Positions 22,749-36,284 are shown, counted from the stretch's first letter. The stretch is DNA of 64,000 bases from Synchiropus splendidus (GCF_027744825.2 NC_071350.1:496001-560000); one strand, 5' to 3'. Translations and numbers: made by a program. Notes: generated by a model not told the origin, from the letters alone.

Positions 22749-25700
22749 CGTTCCGAAACCCACCTTATCTCAGGCTGAAAAGCGTTTTTGTGCATTGTGC
22801 CATAACTTTTCAGGAAAGCTTCAGAACATGAAATTTTAACCTCCCACTATAGCAGAAAGGGTCTTTCTAGTAGTTGCACATCAAATCTAAGCTGTCTGAA
22901 GTGTTTTTCAAAAGTTATCGACAATTTTATGTTTGGCGTTCCGAAACCCACCTTATCTCAGGCTGAAAAGCGTTTTTGTGCATTGTGCCATAACTTTTCA
23001 GGAAAGCTTCAGAACATGAAATTTTAACCTCCCACTATAGCAGAAAGGGTCTTTCTAGTAGTTGCACATCAAATCTAAACTGTCTGAAGTGTTTTTCCAA
23101 AGTTATCAACACTTTTATGTTTGGCGTTCCGAAACCCACCTTATCTCAGGCTGAAAAGCGTTTTTACGCATTGTGCCATAACTTTTCAGGGAAGCTTCAG
23201 AACATGAAATTTTAACCTCCCACTATAGCAGAAAGGGTCTTTCTAGTAGTTGCACATCAAATCTAAGCTGTCTAAAGTGTTTTTCAAAAGTTATCAACAC
23301 TTTTATGTTTGGCGTTCCGAAACCCACCTTATCTCAGGCTGAAAAGCGTTTTTGTGCATTGTGCCATAACTTTTCAGGAAAGCTTCAGAACATGAAATTT
23401 TAACCTCCCACTATAGCAGAAAGGGTCTTTCTAGTAGTTGCACATCAAATCTAAACTGTCTGAAGTGTTTTTCCAAAGTTATCAACACTTTTATGTTTGG
23501 CGTTCCGAAACCCACCTTATCTCAGGCTGAAAAGCGTTTTTGTGCATTGTGCCATAACTTTTCAGGAAAGCTTCAGAACATGAAATTTTAACCTCCCACT
23601 ATAGCAGAAAGGGTCTTTCTAGTAGTTGCACATCAAATCTAAACTGTCTGAAGTGTTTTTCCAAAGTTATTAACACTTTTATGTTTGGCGTTCCGAAACC
23701 CACCTTATCTCAGGCTGAAAAGCGTTTTTGTGCATTGTGCCATAACTTTTCAGGGAAGCTTCAGAACATGAAATTTTAACCTCCCACTATAGCAGAAAGG
23801 GTCTTTCTAGTAGGTGCACATCAAATCTAAACTGTCTGAAGTGTTTTTCCAAAGTTATTAACACTTTTATGTTTGGCGTTCCGAAACCCACCTTATCTCA
23901 GGCTGAAAAGCGTTTTTGTGCATTGTGCCATAACTTTTCAGGGAAGCTTCAGAACATGAAATTTTAACCTCCCACTATAGCAGAAAGGGTCTTTCTAGTA
24001 GTTGCACATCAAATCTAAACTGTCTGAAGTGTTTTTCCAAAGTTATCAACACTTTTATGTTTGGCGTTCCGAAACCCACCTTATCTCAGGCTGAAAAGCG
24101 TTTTTACGCATTGTGCCATAACTTTTCAGGGAAACTTCAGAACATGAAATTTTAACCTCCCACTATAGCAGAAAGGGTCTTTCTAGTAGGTGCACATCAA
24201 ATCTAAGCTGTCTGAAGTGTTTTTCGAAAGTTATCAACACTTTTATGTTTGGCGTTCCGAAACCCACCTTATCTCAGGCTGAAAAGCGTTTTTGTGCATT
24301 GTGCCATAACTTTTCAGGGAAGCTTCAGAACATGAAATTTTAACCTCCCACTATAGCAGAAAGGGTCTTTCTAGTAGTTGCACATCAAATCTAAGCTGTC
24401 TGAAGTGTTTTTCAAAAGTTATCAACACTTTTATGTTTGGCGTTCCGAAACCCACCTTATCTCAGGCTGAAAAGCGTTTTTACGCATTGTGCCATAACTT
24501 TTCAGGGAAGCTTCAGAACATGAAATTTTAACCTCCCACTATAGCAGAAAGGGTCTTTCTAGTAGGTGCACATCAAATCTAAGCTCTCTGAAGTGTTTTT
24601 CGAAAGTTATCAACACTTTTATGTTTGGCGTTCCGAAACCCACCTTATCTCAGGCTGAAAAGCGTTTTTGTGCATTGTGCCATAACTTTTCAGGGAAGCT
24701 TCAGAACATGAAATTTTAACCTCCCACTATAGCAGAAAGGGTCTTTCTAGTAGTTGCACATCAAATCTAAACTGTCTGAAGTGTTTTTCCAAAGTTATTA
24801 ACACTTTTATGTTTGGCGTTCCGAAACCCACCTTATCTCAGGCTGAAAAGCGTTTTTGTGCATTGTGCCATAACTTTTCAGGGAAGCTTCAGAACATGAA
24901 ATTTTAACCTCCCACTATAGCAGAAAGGGTCTTTCTAGTAGTTGCACATCAAATCTAAACTGTCTGAAGTGTTTTTCCAAAGTTATCAACACTTTTATGT
25001 TTGGCGTTCCGAAACCCACCTTATCTCAGGCTGAAAAGCGTTTTTGTGCATTGTGCCATAACTTTTCAGGGAAGCTTCAGAACATGAAATTTTAACCTCC
25101 CACTATAGCGGAAAGGGTCTTTCTAGTAGTTGCACATCAAATCTAAGCTGTCTGAAGTGTTTTTCAAAAGTTATCAACACTTTTATGTTTGGCGTTCCGA
25201 AACCCACCTTATCTCAGGCTGAAAAGCGTTTTTGTGCATTGTGCCATAACTTTTCAGGAAAGCTTCAGAACATAAAATTTTAACCTCCCACTATAGCAGA
25301 AAGGGTCTTTCTAGTAGTTGCACATCAAATCTAAACTGTCTGAAGTGTATTTCCAAAGTTATCAACACTTTTATGTTTGGCGTTCCGAAACCCACCTTAT
25401 CTCAGGCTGAAAAGCGTTTTTGTGCATTGTGCCATAACTTTTCAGGGAAGCTTCAGAACATGAAATTTTAACCTCCCACTATAGCAGAAAGGGTCTTTCT
25501 AGTAGTTGCACATCAAATCTAAGCTGTCTGAAGTGTTTTTCAAAAGTTATCAACACTTTTATGTTTGGCGTTCCGAAACCCACCTTATCTCAGGCTGAAA
25601 AGCGTTTTTGTGCATTGTGCCATAACTTTTCAGGGAAGCTTCAGAACATGAAATTTTAACCTCCCACTATAGCAGAAAGGGTCTTTCTAGTAGTTGCACA

Positions 25701-28700
25701 TCAAATCTAAACTGTCTGAAGTGTTTTTCCAAAGTTATCAACACTTTTATGTTTGGCGTTCCGAAACCCACCTTATCTCAGGCTGAAAAGCGTTTTTGTG
25801 CATTGTGCCATAACTTTTCAGGGAAGCTTCAGAACATGAAATTTTAACCTCCCACTATAGCAGAAAGGGTCTTTCTCATAGTTGCACATCAAATCTAAGC
25901 TGTCTGAAGTGTTTTTCAAAAGTTATCAACACTTTTATGTTTGGCGTTCCGAAACCCACCTTATCTCAGGCTGAAAAGCGTTTTTGTGCATTGTGCCATA
26001 ACTTTTCAGGAAAGCTTCAGAACATGACATTTTAACCTCCCACTATAGCAGAAAGGGTCTTTCTAGTAGGTGCACATCAAATCTAAACTGTCTGAAGTGT
26101 TTTTCCAAAGTTATCAACACTTTTATGTTTGGCGTTCCGAAACCCACCTTATCTCAGGCTGAAAAGCGTTTTTACGCATTGTGCCATAACTTTTCAGGGA
26201 AGCTTCAGAACATGAAATTTTAACCTCCCACTATAGCAGAAAGGGTCTTTCTAGTAGGTGCACATCAAATCTAAGCTCTCTGAAGTGTTTTTCGAAAGTT
26301 ATCAACACTTTTATGTTTGGCGTTCCGAAGCCCACCTTATCTCAGGCTGAAAAGTGTTTTTGTGCATTGTGCCATAACTTTTCAGGAAAGCTTCAGAACA
26401 TGAAATTTTAACCTCCCACTATAGCAGAAAGGGTCTTTCTAGTAGTTGGACATCAAATCTAAACTGTCTGAAGTGTTTTTCCAAAGTTATTAACACTTTT
26501 ATGTTTGGCGTTCCGAAACCCACCTTATCTCAGGCTGAAAAGCGTTTTTGTGCATTGTTCCATAACTTTTCAGGGAAGCTTCAGAACATGAAATTTTAAC
26601 CTCCCACTATAGCAGAAAGGGTCTTTCTAGTAGTTGCACATCAAATCTAAACTGTCTGAAGTGTTTTTCCAAAGTTATCAACACTTTTATGTTTGGCGTT
26701 CCGAAACCCACCTTATCTCAGGCTGAAAAGCGTTTTTGTGCATTGTGCCATAACTTTTCAGGGAAGCTTCAGAACATGAAATTTTAACCTCCCACTATAG
26801 CAGAAAGGGTCTTTCTAGTAGGTGCACATCAAATCTAAGCTGTCTGAAGTGTTTTCCGAAAGTTATCAACACTTTTATGTTTGGCGTTCCGAAACCCACC
26901 TTATCTCAGGCTGAAATGCGTTTTTGTGCATTGTGCCATAACTTTTCAGGGAAGCTTCAGAACATGAAATTTTAACCTCCCACTATAGCAGAAAGGGTCT
27001 TTCTAGTAGTTGCACATCAAATCTAAGCTGTCTGAAGTGTTTTTCCAAAGTTATCAACACTTTTATGTTTGGCGTTCCGAAACCCACCTTATCTCAGACT
27101 GAAAAGCGTTTTTGTGCATTGTGCCATAACTTTTCAGGGAAGCTTCAGAACATGAAATTTTAACCTCCCACTATAGCAGAAAGGGTCTTTCTAGTAGTTA
27201 CACATCAAATCTAAACTGTCTGAAGTGTTTTTCCAAAGTTATTAACACTTTTATGTTTGGCGTTCCGAAACCCACCTTATCTCAGGCTGAAAAGCGTTTT
27301 TGTGCATTGTGCCATAACTTTTCAGGGAAGCTTCAGAACATGAAATTTTAACCTCCCACTATAGCAGAAAGGGTCTTTCTGGTAGTTGCACATCAAATCT
27401 AAGCTGTCTGAAGTGTTTTTCAAAAGTTATCAACACTTTTATGTTTGGCGTTCCGAAACCCACCTTATCTCAGGCTGAAAAGCGTTTTTGTGCATTGTGC
27501 CATAACTTTTCAGGAAAGCTTCAGAACATGAAATTTTAACCTCCCACTATAGCAGAAAGGGTCTTTCTAGTAGGTGCACATCAAATCTAAGCTCTCTGAA
27601 GTGTTTTTCGAAAGTTATCAACACTTTTATGTTTGGCGTTCCGAAACCCACCTTATCTCAGGCTGAAAAGCGTTTTTGTGCATTGTGCCATAACTTTTCG
27701 GGGAAGCTTCAGAACATGAAATTTTAACCTCCCACTATAGCAGAAATGGTCTTTCTAGTAGTTGCACATCAAATCTAAACTGTCTGAAGTGTTTTTCCAA
27801 AGTTATTAACACTTTTACGTTTGGCGTTCCGAAACCCACCTTATCTCAGGCTGAAATGCGTTTTTGTGCATTGTGCCATAACTTTTCAGGGAAGCTTCAG
27901 AACATGAAATTTTAACCTCCCACTATAGCAGAAAGGGTCTTTCTAGTAGTTGCACATCAAATCTAAACTGTCTGAAGTGTTTTTCCAAAGTTATCAACAC
28001 TTTTATGTTTGGCGTTCCGAAACCCACCTTATCTCAGGCTGAAAAGCGTTTTTGTGCATTGTGCCATAACTTTTCAGGGAAGCTTCAGAACATGAAATTT
28101 TAACCTCCCACTATAGCAGAAAGGGTCTTTCTAGTAGTTGCACATCAAATCTAAGCTGTCTGAAGTGTTTTTCAAAAGTTATCAACACTTTTATGTTTGG
28201 CGTTCCGAAACCCACCTTATCTCAGGCTGAAAAGCGTTTTTGTGCATTGTGCCATAACTTTTCAGGAAAGCTTCAGAACATGAAATTTTAACCTCCCACT
28301 ATAGCAGAAAGGGTCTTTCTAGTAGGTGCACATCAAATCTAAGCTCTCTGAAGTGTTTTTCGAAAGTTATCAACACTTTTATGTTTGGCGTTCCGAAACC
28401 CACCTTATCTCAGGCTGAAAAGTGTTTTTGTGCATTGTGCCATAACTTTTCAGGAAAGCTTCAGAACATGAAATTTTAACCTCCCACTATAGCAGAAAGG
28501 GTCTTTCTAGTAGTTGCACATCAAATCTAAGCTCTCTGAAGTGTTTTTCAAAAGTTATCAACACTTTTATGTTTGGCGTTCCGAAACCCACCTTATCTCA
28601 GGCTGAAAAGCGTTTTTGTGCATTGTGCCATAACTTTTCAGGAAAGCTTCAGAACATGAAATTTTAACCTCCCACTATAGCAGAAAGGGTCTTTCTAGTA

Positions 28701-28800
28701 GTTGCACATCAAATCTAAACTGTCTGAAGTGTTTTTCCAAAGTTATCAACACTTTTATGTTTGGCGTTCCGAAACCCACCTTATCTCAGGCTGAAAAGCG

Positions 28801-28806
28801 TTTTTT
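28801..28806 (+). other. +1 T in homopolymer (189-bp monomer)
   Basis: The T-run before ACG has 6 T instead of 5, which moves the repeat phase by +1. The phase is restored two monomers later by the 4-T run at 29178-29181. Confidence 0.9.
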
Positions 28807-29177
28807 ACGCATTGTGCCATAACTTTTCAGGGAAGCTTCAGAACATGAAATTTTAACCTCCCACTATAGCAGAAAGGGTCTTTCTAGTAGGTGCACATCA
28901 AATCTAAGCTCTCTGAAGTGTTTTTCGAAAGTTATCAACACTTTTATGTTTGGCGTTCCGAAACCCACCGTATCTCAGGCTGAAAAGCGTTTTTGTGCAT
29001 TGTGACATAATTTTTCAGGGAAGCTTCAGAACATGAAATTTTAACCTCCCACTATAGCAGAAAGGGTCTTTCTAGTAGTTGCACATCAAATCTAAACTGT
29101 CTGAAGTGTTTTTCCAAAGTTATTAACACTTTTATGTTTGGCGTTCCGAAACCCACCTTATCTCAGGCTGAAAAGCG

Positions 29178-29181
29178 TTTT
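29178..29181 (+). other. -1 T in homopolymer (187-bp monomer)
   Basis: The T-run before GTGC has 4 T instead of 5, which cancels the +1 shift at 28801. Homopolymer miscalls are a known sequencing error, so either or both may be artefacts. Confidence 0.9.
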
Positions 29182-30268
29182 GTGCATTGTGCCATAACTT
29201 TTCAGGGAAGCTTCAGAACATGAAATTTTAACCTCCCACTATAGCAGAAAGGGTCTTTCTAGTAGTTGCACATCAAATCTAAACTGTCTGAAGTGTTTTT
29301 CCAAAGTTATCAACACTTTTATGTTTGGCGTTCCGAAACCCACCTTATCTCAGGCTGAAAAGCGTTTTTGTGCATTGTGCCATAACTTTTCAGGGAAGCT
29401 TCAGAACATGAAATTTTAACCTCCCACTATAGCAGAAAGGGTCTTTCTAGTAGGTGCACATCAAATCTAAGTTCTCTGAAGTGTTTTTCGAAAGTTATCA
29501 ACACTTTTATGTTTGGCGTTCCGAAACCCACCTTATCTCAGGCTGAAAAGCGTTTTTGTGCATTGTGCCATAACTTTTCAGGAAAGCTTCAGAACAAGAA
29601 ATTTTAACCTCCCACTATAGCAGAAAGGGTCTTTCTAGTAGTTGCACATCAAATCTAAACTGTCTGAAGTGTTTTTCCAAAGTTATTAACACTTTTATGT
29701 TTGGCGTTCCGAAACCCACCTTATCTCAGGCTGAAAAGCGTTTTTGTGCATTGTGCCATAACTTTTCAGGGAAGCTTCAGAACATGAAATTTTAACCTCC
29801 CACTATAGCAGAAAGGGTCTTTCTAGTAGTTGCACATCAAATCTAAACTGTCTGAAGTGTTTTTCCAAAGTTATTAACACTTTTATGTTTGGCGTTCCGA
29901 AACCCACCTTATCTCAGGCTGAAAAGCGTTTTTGTGCATTGTGCCATAACTTTTCAGGGAAGCTTCAGAACATGAAATTTTAACCTCCCACAATAGCAGA
30001 AAGGGTCTTTCTAGTAGTTGCACATCAAATCTAAACTGTCTGAAGTGTTTTTCCAAAGTTATCAACACTTTTATGTTTGGCGTTCCGAAACCCACCTTAT
30101 CTCAGGCTGAAAAGCGTTTTTACGCATTGTGCCATAACTTTTCAGGGAAGCTTCAGAACATGAAATTTTAACCTCCCACTATAGCAGAAAGGGTCTTTCT
30201 AGTAGGTGCACATCAAATCTAAGCTGTCTGAAGTGTTTTTCCAAAGTTATCAACACTTTTATGTTTGG

Positions 30269-31772
30269 CGTTCCGAAACCCACCTTATCTCAGGCTGAAA
30301 AGCGTTTTTACGCATTGTGCCATAACTTTTCAGGGAAGCTTCAGAACATGAAATTTTAACCTCCCACTATAGCAGAAAGGGTCTTTCTAATAGGTGCACA
30401 TCAAATCTAAGCTCTCTGAAGAGTTTTTCGAAAGTTATCAACACTTTTATGTTTGGCGTTCCGAAACCCACCTTATCTCAGGCTGAAAAGTGTTTTTGTG
30501 CATTGTGCCATAACTTTTCAAGAAAGCTTCAGAACATGAAATTTTAACCTCCCACTATAGCAGAAAGGGTCTTTCTAGTAGTTGCACATCAAATCTAAAC
30601 TGTCTGAAGTGTTTTTCCAAAGTTATCAACACTTTTATGTTTGGCGTTCCGAAACCCACCTTATCTCAGGCTGAAAAGCGTTTTTGTGCATTGTGCCATA
30701 ACTTTTCAGGGAAGCTTCAGAACATGAAATTTTAACCTCCCACTATAGCAGAAAGGGTCTTTCTAGTAGTTGCACATCAAATCTAAACTGTCTGAAGTGT
30801 TTTTCCAAAGTTATCAACACTTTTATGTTTGGCGTTCCGAAACCCACCTTATCTCAGGCTGAAAAGCGTTTTTGTGCATTGTGCCATAACTTTTCAGGGA
30901 AGCTTCAGAACATGAAATTTTAACCTCCCACTATAGCAGAAAGGGTCTTTCTAGTAGTTGCACATCAAATCTAAACTGTCTGAAGTGTTTTTCCAAAGTT
31001 ATTAACACTTTTATGTTTGGCGTTCCGAAACCCACCTTATCTCAGGCTGAAAAGCGTTTTTGTGCATTGTGCCATAACTTTTCAGGGAAGCTTCAGAACA
31101 TGAAATTTTAACCTCCCACTATAGCAGAAAGGGTCTTTCTAGTAGTTGCACATCAAATCTAAACTGTCTGAAGTGTTTTTCCAAAGTTATCAACACTTTT
31201 ATGTTTGGCGTTCCGAAACCCACCTTATCTCAGGCTGAAAAGCGTTTTTACGCATTGTGCCATAACTTTTCAGGGAAGCTTCAGAACATAAAATTTTAAC
31301 CTCCCACTATAGCAGAAAGGGTCTTTCTAGTAGGTGCACATCAAATCTAAGCTGTCTGAAGTGTTTTTCGAAAGTTATCAACACTTTTATGTTTGGCGTT
31401 CCGAAACCCACCTTATCTCAGGCTGAAAAGCGTTTTTGTGCATTGTGCCATAACTTTTCAGGGAAGCTTCAGAACATGAAATTTTAACCTCCCACTATAG
31501 AAGAAAGGGTCTTTCTAGTAGTTGCACATCAAATCTAAGCTGTCTGAAGTGTTTTTCAAAAGTTATCAACACTTTTATGTTTGGCGTTCCGAAACCCACC
31601 TTATCTCAGGCTGAAAAGCGTTTTTACGCATTGTGCCATAACTTTTCAGGGAAGCTTCAGAACATGAAATTTTAACCTCCCACTATAGCAGAAAGGGTCT
31701 TTCTAGTAGTTGCACATCAAATCTAAGCTCTCTGAAGTGTTTTTCCAAAGTTATCAACACTTTTATGTTTGG
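30269..31772 (+). repeat. 8-monomer block, copy 1 (1504 bp)
   Basis: Marker order is: gamma with 'ctaatagg' and 'gaagagttt'; beta with 'aagtgttttt' and 'ttcaagaaag'; three plain beta monomers; AC-type delta with 'cataaaat'; alpha with 'agaagaaagg'; then AC-type with C146 and C162. The first two recur at 31773 (offset 8 monomers) and the last three at 32149 (offset 5 monomers). Confidence 0.9.
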
Positions 31773-32712
31773 CGTTCCGAAACCCACCTTATCTCAGGCT
31801 GAAAAGCGTTTTTACGCATTGTGCCATAACTTTTCAGGGAAGCTTCAGAACATGAAATTTTAACCTCCCACTATAGCAGAAAGGGTCTTTCTAATAGGTG
31901 CACATCAAATCTAAGCTCTCTGAAGAGTTTTTCGAAAGTTATCAACACTTTTATGTTTGGCGTTCCGAAACCCACCTTATCTCAGGCTGAAAAGTGTTTT
32001 TGTGCATTGTGCCATAACTTTTCAAGAAAGCTTCAGAACATGAAATTTTAACCTCCCACTATAGCAGAAAGGGTCTTTCTAGTAGTTGCACATCAAATCT
32101 AAACTGTCTGAAGTGTTTTTCCAAAGTTATCAACACTTTTATGTTTGGCGTTCCGAAACCCACCTTATCTCAGGCTGAAAAGCGTTTTTGTGCATTGTGC
32201 CATAACTTTTCAGGGAAGCTTCAGAACATAAAATTTTAACCTCCCACTATAGCAGAAAGGGTCTTTCTAGTAGGTGCACATCAAATCTAAGCTGTCTGAA
32301 GTGTTTTTCGAAAGTTATCAACACTTTTATGTTTGGCGTTCCGAAACCCACCTTATCTCAGGCTGAAAAGCGTTTTTGTGCATTGTGCCATAACTTTTCA
32401 GGGAAGCTTCAGAACATGAAATTTTAACCTCCCACTATAGAAGAAAGGGTCTTTCTAGTAGTTGCACATCAAATCTAAGCTGTCTGAAGTGTTTTTCAAA
32501 AGTTATCAACACTTTTATGTTTGGCGTTCCGAAACCCACCTTATCTCAGGCTGAAAAGCGTTTTTACGCATTGTGCCATAACTTTTCAGGGAAGCTTCAG
32601 AACATGAAATTTTAACCTCCCACTATAGCAGAAAGGGTCTTTCTAGTAGTTGCACATCAAATCTAAGCTCTCTGAAGTGTTTTTCCAAAGTTATCAACAC
32701 TTTTATGTTTGG
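31773..32712 (+). repeat. 5-monomer derivative of the preceding block (three monomers deleted)
   Basis: This is a copy of 30269-31772 lacking the three plain beta monomers. The deletion is carried by a chimeric monomer at 32149-32336: its 5' part has GT at 42-43 like the beta monomers, and its 3' part has 'cataaaat' and the delta haplotype. Confidence 0.9.
32149..32336 (+). repeat. Chimeric monomer marking an unequal-exchange breakpoint
   Basis: Positions 32190-32191 are GT (beta-like 5' end), while A at 32230 and the following G126/G143/G162 states match the AC-type monomer at 31209. The switch must lie between 32192 and 32229, an interval that contains the HindIII palindrome. Confidence 0.8.
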
Positions 32713-33088
32713 CGTTCCGAAACCCACCTTATCTCAGGCTGAAAAGCGTTTTTACGCATTGTGCCATAACTTTTCAGGGAAGCTTCAGAACATGAAATTT
32801 TAACCTCCCACTATAGCAGAAAGGGTCTTTGTAGTAGTTGCACATCAAATCTAAACTGTCTGAAATGTTTTTCCAAAGTTATCAACACTTTTATGTTTGG
32901 CGTTCCGAAACCCACCTTATCTCAGGCTGAAAAGCGTTTTTGTGCATTGTGCCATAACTTTTCAGGGAAGCTTCAGAACATGAAATTTTAACCTCCCACT
33001 ATAGCAGAAAGGGTCTTTCTAGTAGTTGCACATCAAATCTAAACTGTCTGAAGTGTTTTTCCAAAGTTATCAACACTTTTATGTTTGG

Positions 33089-34028
33089 CGTTCCGAAACC
33101 CACCTTATCTCAGGCTGAAAAGCGTTTTTGTGCATTGTGCCATAACTTTTCAGGGAAGCTTCAGAACATGAAATTTTAACCTCCCACTATAGCAGAAAGG
33201 GTCTTTCTAGTAGTTGCACATCAAATCTAAACTGTCTGAAGTGTTTTTCCAAAGTTATTAACACTTTTATGTTTGGCGTTCCGAAACCCACCTTATCTCA
33301 GGCTGAAAAGCGTTTTTGTGCATTGTGCCATAACTTTTCAGGGAAGCTTCAGAACATGAAATTTTAATCTCCCACTATAGCAGAAAGGGTCTTTCTAGTA
33401 GTTGCACATCAAATCTAAACTGTCTGAAGTGTTTTTCCAAAGTTATCAACACTTTTATGTTTGGCGTTCCGAAACCCACCTTATCTCAGGCTGAAAAGCG
33501 TTTTTGTGCATTGTGCCATAACTTTTCAGGGAAGCTTCAGAACATGAAATTTTAACCTCCCACTATAGCAGAAAGGGTCTTTCTAGTAGTTGCACATCAA
33601 ATCTAAGCTGTCTGAAGTGTTTTTCAAAAGTTATCAACACTTTTATGTTTGGCGTTCCGAAACCCACCTTATCTCAGGCTGAAAAGCGTTTTTGTGCATT
33701 GTGCCATAACTTTTCAGGAAAGCTTCAGAACATGAAATTTTAACCTCCCACTATAGCAGAAAGGGTCTTTCTAGTAGTTGCACATCAAATCTAAACTTTG
33801 TGAAGTGTTTTTCCACAGTTATCAACACTTTTATGTTTGGCGTTCCGAAACCCACCTTATCTCAGGCTGAAAAGCGTTTTTACGCATTGTGCCATAACTT
33901 TTCAGGGAAGCTTCAGAACATGAAATTTTAACCTCCCACTATAGCAGAAAGGGTCTTTCTAGTAGGTGCACATCAAATCTAAGCTCTCTGAAGTGTTTTT
34001 CGAAAGTTATCAACACTTTTATGTTTGG
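33089..34028 (+). repeat. Five-monomer higher-order unit (940 bp), copy c
   Basis: The order is the same: beta-T171, beta (with private 'taatctccc'), alpha, beta-A67 (with 'aaactttgtg') and gamma. The last three monomers are the start of the block that recurs at 37413. Confidence 0.75.
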
Positions 34029-35532
34029 CGTTCCGAAACCCACCTTATCTCAGGCTGAAAAGCGTTTTTGTGCATTGTGCCATAACTTTTCAGGGAAGCT
34101 TCAGAACATGAAATTTTAACCTCCCACTATAGCAGAAAGGGTCTTTCTAGTAGTTGCACATCAAATCTAAACTGTCTAAAGTGTTTTTCCAAAGTTATCA
34201 ACACTTTTATGTTTGGCGTTCCGAAACCCACCTTATCTCAGGCTGAAAAGCGTTTTTACGCATTGTGCCATAACTTTTCAGGGAAGCTTCAGAACATGAA
34301 ATTTTAACCTCCCACTATAGCAGAAAGGGTCTTTCTAGTAGGTGCACATCAAATCTAAGCTCTCTGAAGTGTTTTTCGAAAGTTATCAACACTTTTATGT
34401 TTGGCGTTCCGAAACCCACCTTATCTCAGGCTGAAAAGCGTTTTTGTGCATTGTGCCATAACTTTTCAGGAAAGCTTCAGAACATGAAATTTTAACCTCC
34501 CACGATAGCAGAAAGGGTCTTTCTAGTAGTTGCACATCAAATCTAAAATGTCTGAAGTGTTTTTCCAAAGTTATCAACACTTTTATGTTTGGCGTTCCGA
34601 AACCCACCTTATCTCAGGCTGAAAAGCGTTTTTACGCATTGTGCCATAACTTTTCAGGGAAGCTTCAGAACATGAAATTTTAACCTCCCACTATAGCAGA
34701 AAGGGTCTTTCTAGTAGGTGCACATCAAATCTAAGCTCTCTGTAGTGTTTTTCGAAAGTTATCAACACTTTTATGTTTGGCGTTCCGAAACCCACCTTAT
34801 CTCAGGCTGAAAAGCGTTTTTGTGCATTGTGCCATAACTTTTCAGGGAAGCTTCAGAACATGAAATTTTAACCTCCCACTATAGCAGAAAGGGTCTTTCT
34901 AGTAGTTGCACATCAAATCTAAACTGTCTGAAGTGTTTTTCCAAAGTTATCAACACTTTTATGTTTGGCGTTCCGAAACCCACCTTATCTCAGGCTGAAA
35001 AGCGTTTTTACGCATTGTGCCATAACTTTTCAGGGAAGCTTCAGAACATGAAATTTTAACCTCCCACTATAGCAGAAAGGGTCTTTCTAGTAGTTGCACA
35101 TCAAATCTAAACTGTCTGAAGTGTTTTTCCAAAGTTATTAACACTTTTATGTTTGGCGTTCCGAAACCCACCTTATCTCAGGCTGAAAAGCGTTTTTGTG
35201 CATTGTGCCATAACTTTTCAGGGAAGCTTCAGAACATGAAATTTTAACCTCCCACTATAGCAGAAAGGGTCTTTCTAGTAGTTGCACATCAAATCTAAAC
35301 TGTCTGAAGTGTTTTTCCAAAGTTATCAACACTTTTATGTTTGGCGTTCCGAAACCCACCTTATCTCAGGCTGAAAAGCGTTTTTACGCATTGTGCCATA
35401 ACTTTTCAGGGAAGCTTCAGAACATGAAATTTTAACCTCCCACTATAGCAGAAAGGGTCTTTCTAGTAGGTGCACATCAAATCTAAGCTCTCTGAAGTGT
35501 TTTTCGAAAGTTATCAACACTTTTATGTTTGG
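33465..35532 (+). repeat. 11-monomer block, copy 1 (offset 21 monomers)
   Basis: The block recurs at 37413-39480, 3948 bp downstream. In-register markers are 'aaactttgtg' (33793/37741), 'gtctaaag' (34173/38121) and 'cccacgatag' (about 34499/38447). Copy-specific changes here include 'ttccacag' (33813) and 'tgtagtg' (34741). Class order matches for all eleven monomers and stops matching on both sides. Confidence 0.9.
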
Positions 35533-35720
35533 CGTTCCGAAACCCACCTTATCTCAGGCTGAAAAGCGTTTTTGTGCATTGTGCCATAACTTTTCAGGGA
35601 AGCTTCAGAACATGAAATTTTAACCTCCCACTATAGCAGAAAGGGTCTTTCTAGTAGTTGCACCTCAAATCTAAGCTGTCTGAAGTGTTTTTCAAAAGTT
35701 ATCAACACTTTTATGTTTGG

Positions 35721-36284
35721 CGTTCCGAAACCCACCTTATCTCAGGCTGAAAAGCGTTTTTGTGCATTGTGCCATAACTTTTCAGGAAAGCTTCAGAACA
35801 TGAAATTTTAACCTCCCACTATAGCAGAAAGGGTCTTTCTAGTAGTTGCACATCAAATCTAAACTGTGTGAAGTGTTTTTCCAAAGTTATCAACACTTTT
35901 ATGTTTGGCCTTCCGAAACCCACCTTATCTCAGGCTGAAAAGCGTTTTTACGCATTGTGCCATAACTTTTCAGGGAAGCTTCAGAACATGAAATTTTAAC
36001 CTCCCACTATAGCAGAAAGGGTCTTTCTAGTAGGTGCACATCAAATCTAAGCTCTCTGAAGTGTTTTTCGAAAGTTATCAACACTTTTATGTTTGGCGTT
36101 CCGAAACCCACCTTATCTCAGGCTGAAAAGCGTTTTTGTGCATTGTGCCACAACTTTTCAGGGAAGCTTCAGAACATGAAATTTTAACCTCCCACTATAG
36201 CAGAAAGGGTCTTTCTAGTAGTTGCACATCAAATCTAAACTGTCTGAAGTGTTTTTCCAAAGTTATCAACACTTTTATGTTTGG
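35721..36284 (+). repeat. 3-monomer block, copy 1 (offset 27 monomers)
   Basis: The order is beta with 'aactgtgtg', gamma, then beta with 'gccacaac'. It recurs at 40797-41360, 5076 bp downstream (35865/40941 and 36151/41227). Confidence 0.8.

Larger units (their letters stand above)
20681..30268 (+). repeat. Satellite tract rich in private variants
   Basis: These are ordinary 188-bp monomers with no block duplication that I could follow over more than about three monomers. Many substitutions occur once only or nearly so: 'aacctg' (21575), 'catcaaat' (21701), 'atcgacaatt' (22918), 'gaaacttc' (24131), 'atagcgg' (25108), 'ctcatag' (25876), 'gttggac' (26446), 'attgttcca' (26555), 'gaaatgcg' (26914 and 27853), 'ttcgggg' (27698) and 'ttacgttt' (27816). 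This suggests slower recent turnover than the tracts on either side. No gene or other element is seen. Confidence 0.7.
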
